64,000 nucleotides of DNA from Pseudomonas fluorescens (GCF_902497855.1 NZ_CABVHU010000006.1:62001-126000); one strand, 5' to 3'; shown: positions 1-8,936, numbered from the stretch's first letter. Notes: generated by a model not told the origin, from the letters alone. Translations and numbers: made by a program.

Positions 1-1
1 G

Positions 2-265
2 CAAGCCTTCGGGTTTTCAGCGCGGTACTACGGACAACCCGTCAGCGGCAGTGAAGTACTGGCAGTGATGCAGCGGGTACCGGGAGTCGAGCGGGTGGAT
101 CTGGACAGCCTGCGGCTCTGCGACGGCTTGTCCGGCAGCCGTGTAACGGGGCCGGATGGTCGCCTGCGCGCCCGCGGTGCGCGGTGGCAGAGTCAGCAGA
201 TATTGGCGGCGCAGCTGCTGTTGTTGGACCCGACCGCGGTCACGTTGACGGAGCTTGGCCTATGA
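2..265 (+). CDS. Baseplate J-like assembly protein, C-terminal end (partial)
   Basis: An open frame enters from the left edge and stops at the TGA at 263-265, giving 87 C-terminal residues. The stretch around residues 1-35 (FSARYYGQPVSG, then VPGVERVDL) resembles the end of the 'putative baseplate assembly protein' family related to phage gpJ. That family sits at the baseplate wedge of contractile tails and extracellular injection systems. The gene overlaps the next one by ATGA, so the two are translationally coupled. The next gene is a tail-protein-I-like protein, which supports the call. The beginning lies outside the window, so full length and intactness cannot be judged. Confidence 0.6.
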   Translation, partial: QAFGFSARYYGQPVSGSEVLAVMQRVPGVERVDLDSLRLCDGLSGSRVTGPDGRLRARGARWQSQQILAAQLLLLDPTAVTLTELGL

Positions 266-2385
266 GCATTGACGCCGAATTCCTGATGGCGCGGCTGCCT
301 GCCTTCTATCGCGAGCGTGATGCCGAAATGGGTGGGCCGCTGCGGGCATTGCTGGAGGTTATCGCCGAGCAGGGCGCTGTGCTGGAGGAGGACATTACCC
401 GGCTCTACGACAACTGGTTTATCGAAACCTGTGACGACTGGTTGGTGCCCTATATCGGTGATCTGCTGGGCGTACGCGGTCTGTATCCGGTCAGCGGCAC
501 CCAGGCGTTCGGCCTGCGCGCCTATGTGGCCAATACCCTGCGCCTGCGACGGCGCAAGGGCACGCTGCCGGTGCTGGAACAGCTGGCGTTCGATACCACC
601 GGCTGGCGTGCGCGGGCGGTGGAGTTCTTTGAGCTGCTGGGCACGACCCAATACCTCGAACACTGCCGCCCGCAAAGCGTGCGCACGCCGAACCTGCGTG
701 ATGCCACGCAATTGGAGCGCGTCGACGGCCCTTTCGACCGCAGCGCCCATACCGTCGAGGTGCGTTCACTCCCGGCCGGGCGCTACAACATTGCCAACGT
801 TGGTCTGTATCTTTGGCGATTGCAGGCCTACGCGCTGCAACGCGCCACTGCCCGGGCGATGACCAGCCTGGCGGGGTTCTACAGTTTCGATGCCCTTGGT
901 CGCGACGTTGCCGAGCCGCTGTTGCGGGGCGAGGGCATGCTGTTCAACCGGCCGCGCACCGAGCAGGAAATCACTCACCTGGCGCAACCGGAAAATGTGC
1001 CGGAGCCACTTTCCCGGCGTCTGCTGCACGACGAACTGACCGCCTTGCGCCAGGCCCTGACCGATGGCGAGACGCCCGACCCTGTGTACTTTCCCCTTGA
1101 TCAGGAGGAGGGGGGGCCGGTGCTGCGAATCTGGCTGGACGGAGTAGAAGTACCGCCTGAGCATCTGCTGGTGTGCAATCTGTCGCCCTTGCCCGGTGTG
1201 ATGCCGCAGGAATGGCGGCGACCACCGGCCAGTGTGACGGTCAAGTCGAACAAACCCGGCCGGCCGGACAAAACCTTTCCCGGCGTTGCCAACCTGTACC
1301 TGGTGGGTTTCGACCCGGTCCTTGGGCGTATCGCCTTGCCGGCCGGCAAGACCGCGACCCGGGTGGAGGTCGCTTATTGCTATGGCTTCCCTGGTGATGT
1401 CGGTGCCGGGCCCTATGATCGACGCCCGGTGCGTCGCGAAGATGAGCCGTTGCACGGCCTGCTGGACCCCGCAGATTTCCAGGCATGGTTGCGGGTCCCG
1501 GGCGATTTCGCCACCCTGGCCGATGCGCTCGCGGCGGTGATTGTGGGGGTGCCCACGCTGATCTATCTGCTGGACGACGGGACCCAGGAACTGAGCCCCG
1601 ATCTCAACTTGCCCGATACCCACCTGGCCATTGAAGCCGCCAACCAGCGGCGACCGGTACTGATCGGCGACCTGCGTTTACGCGGCAATCTCAACACTCG
1701 CCTCAGCCTGTCCGGGCTGCTGCTGGACGGTCAACTGCGCTTGGACGGCGCGCTGGGCGAAGTGAATTTACGTCATTGCAGCCTGACGCCGAGCAAGGGC
1801 GGCATTCGCCACACCGGCACCGGCAGCCAACTCTGGCTGCGACTGACCCATTGCCTGTGCGGGCCGTTGCGCTCAAGCAAGGCCATTGCCGGGGTCGAGG
1901 GCCGCAACAGTGTGTTTGATAACGGCGATGCCTTGGCCTTCGATTTGCCACACACGCGATTGCAGCTCGATCGCTGCAGCGTCTTCGGCGCTTGCGCAGC
2001 CGGGGAACTGCAAGCCAGCAACAGCCTGTTCAGCGCCAAATTGACGATCGCCCGACGCCAGGAAGGTTGTGTGCGTTTCTGCTATATCCCGTCGGGCTCG
2101 CAGACGCCACGCCGCTATCGCTGCCAGCCAGACTTGGTAACCGCCCAGGCGAAGAGCGAACGAGTGCGGGTGACACCCACGTTTACCTCGGTGAATTTCA
2201 GCCATCCGGCGTATGCCCAGCTGCGACTTTCAAGTGCTCAAGAACTGCGTGCCGGTGCCGAGGATGGCGCCGAAATGGGCGTGTGGAATCTGCTGCAACA
2301 ACCACAGCGCGAGGCCAACCTGCGTCAGGCCTTGGACGAATACCTGCGCTTCGGCCTGGAGGCCGGGGTGATCTTTGTGAACTGA
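262..2385 (+). CDS. Phage tail protein I-like protein of a contractile injection system, with beta-helix-like C-terminus
   Basis: A 707-residue protein. The start at 262 is chosen because it overlaps the previous stop (ATGA) and the tail-I-like domain begins there; an upstream start at 184 would only add sequence read out of frame from the previous gene. Residues 1 to about 165 (LPAFYRERD, LYDNWFIETCDDW, LRRRKGTLPVLEQLA) look like the tail-protein-I / Afp12-like family that joins baseplate and fibres. From about residue 410 the pattern VPGDFATLADAL followed by short alternating strands (LRLRGNLNTRLSLSG) suggests a right-handed beta-helix, as in tail spikes. That makes it much longer than a simple gpI. 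It is likely co-transcribed with its neighbours and with genes left of the window. Attachment to a virus-free injection system rather than a prophage is inferred. Confidence 0.65.
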   Translation: MSIDAEFLMARLPAFYRERDAEMGGPLRALLEVIAEQGAVLEEDITRLYDNWFIETCDDWLVPYIGDLLGVRGLYPVSGTQAFGLRAYVANTLRLRRRKGTLPVLEQLAFDTTGWRARAVEFFELLGTTQYLEHCRPQSVRTPNLRDATQLERVDGPFDRSAHTVEVRSLPAGRYNIANVGLYLWRLQAYALQRATARAMTSLAGFYSFDALGRDVAEPLLRGEGMLFNRPRTEQEITHLAQPENVPEPLSRRLLHDELTALRQALTDGETPDPVYFPLDQEEGGPVLRIWLDGVEVPPEHLLVCNLSPLPGVMPQEWRRPPASVTVKSNKPGRPDKTFPGVANLYLVGFDPVLGRIALPAGKTATRVEVAYCYGFPGDVGAGPYDRRPVRREDEPLHGLLDPADFQAWLRVPGDFATLADALAAVIVGVPTLIYLLDDGTQELSPDLNLPDTHLAIEAANQRRPVLIGDLRLRGNLNTRLSLSGLLLDGQLRLDGALGEVNLRHCSLTPSKGGIRHTGTGSQLWLRLTHCLCGPLRSSKAIAGVEGRNSVFDNGDALAFDLPHTRLQLDRCSVFGACAAGELQASNSLFSAKLTIARRQEGCVRFCYIPSGSQTPRRYRCQPDLVTAQAKSERVRVTPTFTSVNFSHPAYAQLRLSSAQELRAGAEDGAEMGVWNLLQQPQREANLRQALDEYLRFGLEAGVIFVN

Positions 2386-2417
2386 CTGAACGCGCATAAC
2401 GGGCCAGGAATACCATT

Positions 2418-5400
2418 ATGAAAGCCGATCTCACCCGCTCTACCGACAAGCAGGACCAGCACTACCGCGCGGTACGCATGCAACAGGGGCGGGTGCAGCT
2501 GGACGCGGACTGGAACGAGCAGCAGGACATTCTCAATCGCCGGATCGAGACCGAAACCGTCGATACCATCGGCCACAGCGGGGGGCCTTTGGCCAACCCG
2601 GGTTTTCTACTGACCGGCAACGGCAAGACCATCGGCATCGGCATCGGTCATTACTACGTCGAAGGCTTGCTCTGCGAAAACGCCAGCCCGGTAACGGCGA
2701 CCAGCCAGCCACACTTGCCGGGCAACGTCTCACCGGTGCTGCCGGTCAATGCCAGCCTGTTGTCATTGCCTGCGGCGAACGCGCCGCCACTTGCCGAGGT
2801 CAAGGTCTATGACAACAACGGAGCGCCCATCGACCCGCCTGATGGGGTTTACGTTGGTTATCTCGAAGCCTGGCTGAGGCATATCACGGCCCTGGAAGAC
2901 CCGCTTATCCGTGAAGTAGCCCTCGGTGGGCCGGACAGCGCGACCCGCGACCAACTGTTATGGCAGGTCAAGCTATTGCGTGCCGGTGACATCGGCTCCG
3001 ACCTGACCTGTCTGAGCGCGCTACCGGCCTGGACCACCCTGGTCACTGCCGCCGACGGCAAGCTGGCGGCCCGCGCGGAGCCCAGCACGCCGCCCAAGGA
3101 TCCCTGCCTGTTGGCGCCGGAAGCGGGTTACCGACGCCTTGAAAACCTGTTGTATCGCGTGGAGATCCATGACGATGGCAGCGTTTCAGCTGACCAGCGC
3201 TACAAATGGTCCCGTGATAACGGCAGTATCGAGACCCGCGTAACACGTTGGCTGGGCGAGCCGACGGCGGACGAATTCGAGGTCGCCAGCATCGGCCGTG
3301 ATGCCTACCTCGCAATCACTGCCGGTTGCTGGCTGGAATTGTTCGACGATACCTATGAACTGCTGGGCCGGCCCGGGACACTGGTCCAGGTGCTCAAGAC
3401 CGAAGGCAATCTGGTCACCCTCGATCTGGCCAGTGCCACCGGACCGCTGGACAAGATGCTGTACCTGAGCAATCCGCGAGTACGGCGTTGGGACGGTTGG
3501 GCGAAGATGGCCCCGGCGGCGGCCAACTTGAACAGCGGATGGGTGGAGCTGGAGGAGGGCGTCGAGATCAAATTCATCCCCGGCAAGTACCGTGTCGGGG
3601 ATTTCTGGACCATTCCCGCGCGCACGGCTACCGCTGACATCGAGTGGCCGCTGGTGGCCAACAAACCCGCCTTCCAGGCACCGCAGGGGGTGTTGCGCGC
3701 CTTCACCCGGTTGGCCTTGCTCAACTGCCAGGCCGGGGTCTGGAGCACGCTGTCCGATTGCCGTCAGTTGTTCCCGGCGCTGACCGAACTGACCAATCTC
3801 TATTACGTAGGTGGCGACGGCCAAGAGGTCATGCCTGACCCTTTGGCGCCACAAAACCTGCCTTTGCCCAGCCCGCTGGAAGTCGCGGTGTTCAATGGCA
3901 AGTTCCCGGTTGCCGGGGCCGAGGTCAGCTTCACCGTCAGCGATGGCGCGCTGCCTGACGGCACCGACAGCCAGATCATCGCCACCGGCGCGGACGGTAT
4001 TGCCAGCGTTACCTGGAGCCTGGCCCCCGGCGTGCTGAACCAGACCTGCACGGCGCAACTGCTCGAAGCTGGCCAGGTAGCGGCCGGCAAGTACAACGTC
4101 CTGCATTTTTCCGCCAACCTGTCCGTAGCGACACACGTCGCCTATGACCCGGCGAAGTGCGCCGACATGGCCGCCCAAGGCATTCATACCGTGCAGGATG
4201 CGCTCGATGCGCTCTGTCAAAAAAATCACGGCGGTGGCTGCTGCACCAGCATCGGCGTCGGCGGCGAGTTCGAGAGTCTCGACATCGCTCTCAAAACGTT
4301 GCTCGAACAGGGTAAACGCGACATCTGCCTGTGCCTGCTACCTGGCGAGCATCACCTGGCCGACAGCATCGACCAGGTCGCGCCGGAGGGTACCCATCTG
4401 TTCATCCACGGAAGCGGCCCCGCCAGCCGGCTGGTGCTGCGCAATCAAGAATTCAACTGTTTCGATTTTGCCTCCCTGACGTTTCTGGATTTCGCCATCA
4501 TCGTGCTGGGCGACAACCAGTGCCTGCGTTTTCAAGGCTGTGCGCAATTGCGCTTTGCGCGGATGCGCCTGTCGGGACTAACGGTGCCTGGCATTAGCCT
4601 GGTGCAGATCGACGACGCCGAGCGCATTGACTTGAGCGCTTGCCTGATCAATGCCTACTCGTCGAATGGACCACCGCGGGGCCGGGATCTGATGGTTGCC
4701 ATCCCCTTGCTCGCCCCCCTGGAGGTGGCGCTGGAAACAGGCAGGGGAGAGCTCTTCGCATCCATCCCGAGCAAGGTGGTCGAAGCCTTTGCAACGTTCA
4801 GCCCGGCTCAGCGCAAGGCTTTCGGGCAACAACTGGACCGCCTGCAGGTGCCCCTCACCCCCAATGAAGGATTGGCATTGTCGACACTGCGCAGCGAGAT
4901 CGAACAAGGTGCCAGCCAGCGTCGACTCGCGCTCTCGCTGGATCGCTTGCGCACTGAAATGATGCTCAACCCCACCGGTTTCGCGCTGGCTCTGGGGGAT
5001 GCCGAGGCCGACACCTTGCTGGCAGACAACCAGATCAACGGTCGCGTGTCCTTATACGGCGAAGGCAAGAGTGACGAACCGTTGGACCTCGACCTCCTGA
5101 AAAATCTGGGCGTGGCGTTGAGTCGGGGTCGAGTTCGACTCCAGCCAGGCAATGGCAATCTACGCCTGCGTAACAACCGGCTACGCGAGTTACGCGTGGG
5201 CGATGCGATGCTCGACCGTTTGCGGCAACTTGCCGGCGCAGCCGACGGAGGGGTGCTTGATGGCTGCTATCGCAGCCTGTTGGCGGACGCCAATACATTG
5301 GTGGGCACGGAAAACCTGCTGCTGGCGTCGAGCCTGGCCCTGAGCCAGAACCAACTGAGTATCTTCGGCCACATTGCCGCGTGTATCGCTTACCAAGGCA

Positions 5401-5501
5401 AGTACATCGGCAATTTCACCCTCGAATCCATCCTGTTCCTGCTGGGTCACAAAGCGAACCAACAGTTTGCCAATGCCGGGCTGATTTTCAGCGAACTGTA
5501 G
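2418..5501 (+). CDS. DUF6519-type large protein of the tail-like cluster
   Basis: A 1,027-residue protein beginning 32 bases after the tail-I-like gene. The N-terminus (MKADLTRSTDKQDQHYRAV, then QGRVQLDADWNEQ) is the signature I associate with DUF6519 proteins found beside tail-like injection clusters. Residues of roughly 485-575 (VAVFNGKFPVAGAEVSFTV, GADGIASVTWSL) look like a bacterial Ig-like (Big-1-type) fold. Residues of about 610-760 show alternating hydrophobic strands consistent with a beta-helix. No signal peptide or catalytic motif is evident. Position and multidomain architecture suggest a structural, fibre or host-contact component. The role is inferred and the exact function is unknown. 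It appears to be the last gene of the cluster, because a hairpin follows. Confidence 0.6.
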   Translation: MKADLTRSTDKQDQHYRAVRMQQGRVQLDADWNEQQDILNRRIETETVDTIGHSGGPLANPGFLLTGNGKTIGIGIGHYYVEGLLCENASPVTATSQPHLPGNVSPVLPVNASLLSLPAANAPPLAEVKVYDNNGAPIDPPDGVYVGYLEAWLRHITALEDPLIREVALGGPDSATRDQLLWQVKLLRAGDIGSDLTCLSALPAWTTLVTAADGKLAARAEPSTPPKDPCLLAPEAGYRRLENLLYRVEIHDDGSVSADQRYKWSRDNGSIETRVTRWLGEPTADEFEVASIGRDAYLAITAGCWLELFDDTYELLGRPGTLVQVLKTEGNLVTLDLASATGPLDKMLYLSNPRVRRWDGWAKMAPAAANLNSGWVELEEGVEIKFIPGKYRVGDFWTIPARTATADIEWPLVANKPAFQAPQGVLRAFTRLALLNCQAGVWSTLSDCRQLFPALTELTNLYYVGGDGQEVMPDPLAPQNLPLPSPLEVAVFNGKFPVAGAEVSFTVSDGALPDGTDSQIIATGADGIASVTWSLAPGVLNQTCTAQLLEAGQVAAGKYNVLHFSANLSVATHVAYDPAKCADMAAQGIHTVQDALDALCQKNHGGGCCTSIGVGGEFESLDIALKTLLEQGKRDICLCLLPGEHHLADSIDQVAPEGTHLFIHGSGPASRLVLRNQEFNCFDFASLTFLDFAIIVLGDNQCLRFQGCAQLRFARMRLSGLTVPGISLVQIDDAERIDLSACLINAYSSNGPPRGRDLMVAIPLLAPLEVALETGRGELFASIPSKVVEAFATFSPAQRKAFGQQLDRLQVPLTPNEGLALSTLRSEIEQGASQRRLALSLDRLRTEMMLNPTGFALALGDAEADTLLADNQINGRVSLYGEGKSDEPLDLDLLKNLGVALSRGRVRLQPGNGNLRLRNNRLRELRVGDAMLDRLRQLAGAADGGVLDGCYRSLLADANTLVGTENLLLASSLALSQNQLSIFGHIAACIAYQGKYIGNFTLESILFLLGHKANQQFANAGLIFSEL

Positions 5502-5546
5502 CGGGCCGCAGATACAGGAAGGGATTTTCGCCGATTTAAACAGGCA

Positions 5547-5577
5547 CACTGTAACCCGTTGAATCCGGGTTGCAGTG
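5547..5577 (+). terminator. Strong stem-loop after the tail-like cluster
   Basis: Perfect arms (CACTG-t-AACCC paired with GGGTT-g-CAGTG) surround a 9-base loop, 45 bases after the DUF6519 stop. There is no clear T-run, so it may be an RNA-stabilising hairpin or a weak terminator instead of a classical intrinsic terminator. Confidence 0.45.
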
Positions 5578-5715
5578 GCCGGTTACACCCATGACTTCCG
5601 GTGACTGAACACATGCGACTGAAGTAATGCTCGGACACATGCGCTCGCCTGCTCGTTGAAAAGGTGAGCGGCTACCTGTTGCTTGTTGAGTACGGGCGAG
5701 CGTGAGGGGGGACGA

Positions 5716-5750
5716 ATATCTGTTTGACAGATATCTGTATTTGATATAAT
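5716..5750 (+). promoter_or_regulatory. Promoter with overlapping palindromic operator of the toxin-antitoxin pair
   Basis: A perfect inverted repeat (ATATCTG, 5-base spacer, CAGATAT; 5716-5734) covers a TTGACA -35 hexamer at 5724-5729. A TATAAT -10 hexamer lies at 5745-5750, giving a short 15-base spacer. The ATATCTG half-site occurs again at 5731-5737. An operator overlapping the promoter is the standard arrangement for autorepression by a toxin-antitoxin complex, so HigA-type binding here is a reasonable inference. Confidence 0.6.
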
Positions 5751-5781
5751 TTTGCTTGCATGGAAGAACGCCGGAGAAGGT

Positions 5782-6135
5782 ATGCGGGTAATAGCGAAAG
5801 CGGCGGTTACGCAAGCGATGCAGAAATACAGTCAATGGCAAGCAGCGCTGAGTTTATGGCTAACGACGTTTGATAAACCAGGCCTGCGCTTCGAGTCGTT
5901 TGAGCAGACTCGAAAGCTTTGGTCCACCACGTCCGGATGGAACGTTGATCGAGTCCCTCACTCAAAACTACGGGAGACGAGCAGAAAGGGCCCCCTTGAT
6001 ATTTATATCTTTGATATCAAGAAGAATGAGTGTCGGATTATCTGTTGGATAAATACGATGAGTGGCACCATTTATATCAAGGATATCCTGCCTCACGCCG
6101 GATACGACAAGTGGTGTAGAAGTGAGGTCAAGTAG
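5782..6135 (+). CDS. higB: HigB-family mRNA interferase toxin
   Basis: A 117-residue protein, using the ATG at 5782 that follows GGAGAAGG at 5773. An in-frame upstream start at 5752 would overlap the -10 box and is rejected. The N-terminus MRVIAKAAV and the C-terminal pattern IYIKDILPHAGYDKW match the HigB_toxin (RelE-like) family, whose members cleave mRNA at the ribosome. The gene is AT-richer than its surroundings and is followed 50 bases later by a HigA-like antitoxin gene, the usual toxin-first order of hig loci. The central part diverges from the commonest HigB sequences, so the family call is good but the subfamily is not certain. Confidence 0.75.
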   Translation: MRVIAKAAVTQAMQKYSQWQAALSLWLTTFDKPGLRFESFEQTRKLWSTTSGWNVDRVPHSKLRETSRKGPLDIYIFDIKKNECRIICWINTMSGTIYIKDILPHAGYDKWCRSEVK

Positions 6136-6185
6136 TTCTGATCGAATGATCTACTTTTATGTACTGTAAGAATATAGGTGATAAA

Positions 6186-6659
6186 ATGAAGCGTGATAAG
6201 ATCGAAGCCACTGGACTAGATTCCTTCATAGCTAATATTTCACCGATGCTTGATGGTCTGAGCGATCAGATGGCGACCATGTCCCGGCTATTGTCTGCCT
6301 GTCATGAAAAAATCAAGGATGATAAAGACTTGCAGGGGCGCATGGCGCTAATCGATGAGCTTTACTCTCATGCTGACAGTGAAGGGCATGTAGCAGCACG
6401 CTTCGCGGAGCTGGTGGCTGATCGTGTCTATGAGTACGAGACTGAAACGGTTTTGATCCCTTACTCCTCTCAATCGCAAGCGTTGGCGTTTCTTATTGCC
6501 GATAGGGGGGTTAAACAAAAGGACTTGTCCGAAATTGCTTCTCAAAGTGCCATTTCAGAAATGCTCAACAATAAAAGAAAAATGACTGTATCTCAGATAA
6601 AAGGCTTTTCTGATTACTTTAAGGTTCCGGTCGAGTTTTTTATGCACGGTGTAGTTTGA
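6186..6659 (+). CDS. higA: HigA-type antitoxin with XRE helix-turn-helix
   Basis: A 157-residue protein, using the ATG at 6186 preceded by AGGTG at 6176-6180; an in-frame ATG at 6159 lacks a ribosome site. The last 60 residues (LAFLIADRGVKQKDLSEI, SAISEMLNNKRKMTVSQIK, LSDYF-like VPVEFF) form an XRE/Cro-type helix-turn-helix as in HigA proteins. The N-terminal 90 residues are helical and extend beyond the compact antitoxins, so this is the longer COG5499-like form. It should neutralise the upstream HigB and repress the shared promoter through the palindrome at 5716-5734. Low GC and plain codon use compared with the neighbouring genes suggest acquisition by transfer. Confidence 0.75.
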   Translation: MKRDKIEATGLDSFIANISPMLDGLSDQMATMSRLLSACHEKIKDDKDLQGRMALIDELYSHADSEGHVAARFAELVADRVYEYETETVLIPYSSQSQALAFLIADRGVKQKDLSEIASQSAISEMLNNKRKMTVSQIKGFSDYFKVPVEFFMHGVV

Positions 6660-6683
6660 TCAGCGTTTTTTGACGACTCAATG

Positions 6684-6716
6684 AAAAAGGCGCGCTCTAG
6701 GGGGCGCGCCTTCCTT
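6684..6716. terminator. Hairpin terminator between higA and the DUF2628 gene
   Basis: AAGGCGCGC and GCGCGCCTT arms are separated by 7-8 bases. The arms are flanked by A-runs on the left and a short T-rich tract on the right. It lies between convergent genes and probably serves both. Confidence 0.65.
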
Positions 6717-6751
6717 TGCCCGGCAGGATACATTTCGATCCCACAAGTCCT

Positions 6752-7177
6752 TCAGACTATCTTCAACCCTTCAAACGGGTTCCACCCCTGCGAGCCTTTT
6801 TCCTGTTTCAGGTAATACGCATAGTTGGCGCTCAACCCATACATCAGTGCAAAGACGACGTTCAGGCCGCTGCCCAAGGCGTAGGGCAATTCACGACCCA
6901 GGATTGTGAAGATAAACGACAGGCTGAAGCTGACGACGACGATGATCGCCAGCAGCGCCAGGTTCTTTTTCCACAGGCCAAGCACGAAAAGATAAATCGG
7001 TCCGAAGAAAATCGCGATGAAGTTCATATTGATCAGCATGCGCTTGCGGGTCGTCAGCTGCTTGAGCGCCGAGCTGAAGTTGGGGGTTTTGGGGCTGCCG
7101 TGCTGATTGAAAAAAGCGAAGCGCTCTTTCCATTTCGGGCTGGCATCGTGGTTTTGCAATTCGTCCGTGCTGCTCAT
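6752..7177 (-). CDS. DUF2628 domain small membrane protein
   Basis: A 141-residue protein. Residues of about 45-70 (LINMNFIAIFFGPIYLFVLG) show the aromatic-Phe-Phe-Gly-Pro core typical of DUF2628 (YigF-like) proteins. Hydrophobic segments at about 50-67, 72-92 and 101-120 indicate an inner-membrane protein. The charged N-terminus (residues 1-45) is likely cytoplasmic. No enzymatic motif is visible and the function of the family is not known. It stands alone on the minus strand, converging on the toxin-antitoxin cassette. Confidence 0.7.
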   Translation of the reverse strand: MSSTDELQNHDASPKWKERFAFFNQHGSPKTPNFSSALKQLTTRKRMLINMNFIAIFFGPIYLFVLGLWKKNLALLAIIVVVSFSLSFIFTILGRELPYALGSGLNVVFALMYGLSANYAYYLKQEKGSQGWNPFEGLKIV

Positions 7178-7533
7178 GTTCTGTCCTTTTTTGGGGCGCT
7201 GCTCGGTCGAGACATCGACCAGCTTTTTGCAGGCTGCAGGTCAGTGACCAATGTGGCGACTTGAGTCTCCGGCAGCGTAGGAAATTTCACAAGCCATTAT
7301 GTTCAGCCCCGATGAGGCTTCGAATCAGATGGGGGGACACATAAGAAATAAATCTGTCGCCGTTTCCCCCCAATCAGAGCGCAAAACCTACCCGCCATTG
7401 GGGATGGTGCTGCCTTGACATCGACTGCCTGGCAACCATGGATCGCCGACTGTCACCAACAGCGCAAATAAGCGTGAATTGTTAACGGCGGCCTGCTATT
7501 ACCCTGTAACCACCTGAACGAAGGAGCGCTGAC
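7178..7533. other. Intergenic stretch without a recognised gene
   Basis: This 356-base interval separates the divergent DUF2628 gene and the small exported protein gene. It should hold both promoters. I see homopolymer G/C tracts near 7330 and 7370 but no convincing gene, tRNA or terminator. Confidence 0.5.
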
Positions 7534-7941
7534 ATGTCGACCACCAAGAAGCTGGCCCTGATGATCGCTGCGCTGTACTTCTCGAGCTTTGCCCAGGCCC
7601 GCGAGCTTGAGGTTTCCACGGGCGGCGCGACGGTGACCATCAATGGCATTACCTACACCGGGAAAAACATCAGCGTTGACGGCAACCGGGTGGTGGTCGA
7701 TGGCGTCGAGCAGACTGTGCCGGTGACAGGTCCGGTCAGCGTCGTCGTGAACGGTAACCCCACCTCGGTTGAAACGGCCGCTGGCAGGGTTCAGGTCACC
7801 GGCAATGTCGGCAGCGTCCGCACCATGAGCGGCCATGTCGACAGTGGTGACATCAATGGCGATGTCACCACCATGTCGGGCGATGTGAGTTGCAAGGTTC
7901 ATACGGGCGACACTAAAACAGTCTCCGGCAACATCAGGTAG
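7534..7941 (+). CDS. Small exported protein, DUF/adhesin-like beta-repeat
   Basis: A 135-residue protein starting 7 bases after GAAGGAG. Residues 1-22 form a signal peptide (LALMIAALYFSSFAQA), predicted to be cut before RELEV. The mature part is rich in Gly, Thr and Val with short repeating strands (VQVTGNVGSVRTMSGHVDSG, then DVTTMSGDVSCKVHTGD). This resembles short beta-solenoid repeats in polymer-forming or adhesin-like proteins. There is one Cys in the mature part. The function is unknown. Its 3' end overlaps the 3' end of the convergent LysR gene by 8 bases. Confidence 0.65.
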   Translation: MSTTKKLALMIAALYFSSFAQARELEVSTGGATVTINGITYTGKNISVDGNRVVVDGVEQTVPVTGPVSVVVNGNPTSVETAAGRVQVTGNVGSVRTMSGHVDSGDINGDVTTMSGDVSCKVHTGDTKTVSGNIR

Positions 7942-8851
7942 TCAGTGCCGATGGTCGAGCGCAGAGAAACTCCAGGAAACTTTTGCACACCGCCGATAGA
8001 TACGGCGCAGGTCTGGACACGATATGAAACCGCCGGGAGGCCCAACTGTCGGTCAGCGCAACACTGACCAGGCCCGGCCCCTCGGTGTAGCTGATCGCCC
8101 GCCGAGGGATGACGGCAATGCCCAGGTCGGCTTGAACCATTCGGCACACCGCATCGAAGCTCTTCACGTGCACTTCATACTTGATGGTTTTTTTCGCACT
8201 GCGCGCTGCCTGGTCCAGCATTCGATACAGAGGGCTGTCCTTGTGCAACGCGATGTGGCTGAACGACAGGCTGTCTGAAAACGCTACAACGGTTTTTTCC
8301 GACAGCGGATGGCCCGTCGGCACCACCAGCACCAACTCATCCGAATGATAGGCATGGACATCCAGCCCGCGTTCCGCCGCGCCGGACAGGTCGGTGCCGA
8401 TTCCCAGGTCACTCTGATTGCCGAGCACAGACTCGACCGCTTCTTCGCTGGTCTGTTCCTGAAGTTCTATCTGGATTTCGGGGCGAGCATCGCGGAAGGC
8501 GCGCAGATCCTGGGGCAGGAACTGGATGATGCTGGAACGATTGGCGCCCACCCGGATATGACCGCGTTGCCCATCGGCGAAACCCGACAGGTCGGCGCTC
8601 ATCTGCAGCAAGTCATCGACGACCCGTCTTGCGTGCTCCAGCAGGCAGAGGCCGGCGGGTGTCGCTTCGATGCCTTTTTTATGGCGATAGAACAAGGGCG
8701 TGCCGACGGCGTCTTCCAGTTCGGCAATCCGCTTGCTCACCGCCGACGGCACCATGTTTTCTCTTTCCGCGGCTCGCGCGATGCTCCCCTGTTCACAGGC
8801 GGCAATGAAGAGCTTGAGCGAGGTGGGATCGAATCGCCAGATGGATTGCAT
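7934..8851 (-). CDS. LysR-family regulator of the adjacent aconitase-like catabolic genes
   Basis: A 305-residue protein of normal LysR length. The N-terminal winged helix-turn-helix is clear (residues 8-65: LKLFIAACEQGSIARAAE, MVPSAVSKRIAELED). The C-terminal effector-binding domain follows (HIRVGANRSSIIQFLPQDL, LDVHAYHSDELVLVVP). It is transcribed divergently from the aconitase-like gene with 94 bases between them, the classic layout for a LysR regulator and its target operon. The ligand is probably the substrate or an intermediate of that pathway, but this is inference. The start is the first in-frame ATG that leaves the helix-turn-helix at its usual distance from the N-terminus. Confidence 0.85.
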   Translation of the reverse strand: MQSIWRFDPTSLKLFIAACEQGSIARAAERENMVPSAVSKRIAELEDAVGTPLFYRHKKGIEATPAGLCLLEHARRVVDDLLQMSADLSGFADGQRGHIRVGANRSSIIQFLPQDLRAFRDARPEIQIELQEQTSEEAVESVLGNQSDLGIGTDLSGAAERGLDVHAYHSDELVLVVPTGHPLSEKTVVAFSDSLSFSHIALHKDSPLYRMLDQAARSAKKTIKYEVHVKSFDAVCRMVQADLGIAVIPRRAISYTEGPGLVSVALTDSWASRRFHIVSRPAPYLSAVCKSFLEFLCARPSALTT

Positions 8852-8923
8852 GGAGCACCGATATTTGGTGATGGCTGTGCTGAGGAATCGTCACTAGTGC
8901 CGACAGATGTGGCGTTTAGTATC

Positions 8924-8936
8924 CCTCTCAGAGAGG
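8924..8936. promoter_or_regulatory. Perfect palindrome covering the ribosome site of the aconitase-like gene
   Basis: CCTCTC-A-GAGAGG ends inside the purine-rich ribosome-binding region (GAGAGGAG) of the gene starting at 8946. In RNA it could fold and mask the site, or it could be a protein-binding site. The role is unproven. Confidence 0.3.

Noticed and set aside
2..5501. Prophage
   Set aside because: No integrase, capsid, terminase or lysis genes in view; the visible genes fit an injection system, although the left side is not seen.
6716..7264. 182-codon plus-strand frame opposite the DUF2628 gene
   Set aside because: Arg/Gln/Asp-rich shadow; the minus-strand protein has conserved membrane segments and the DUF2628 core.
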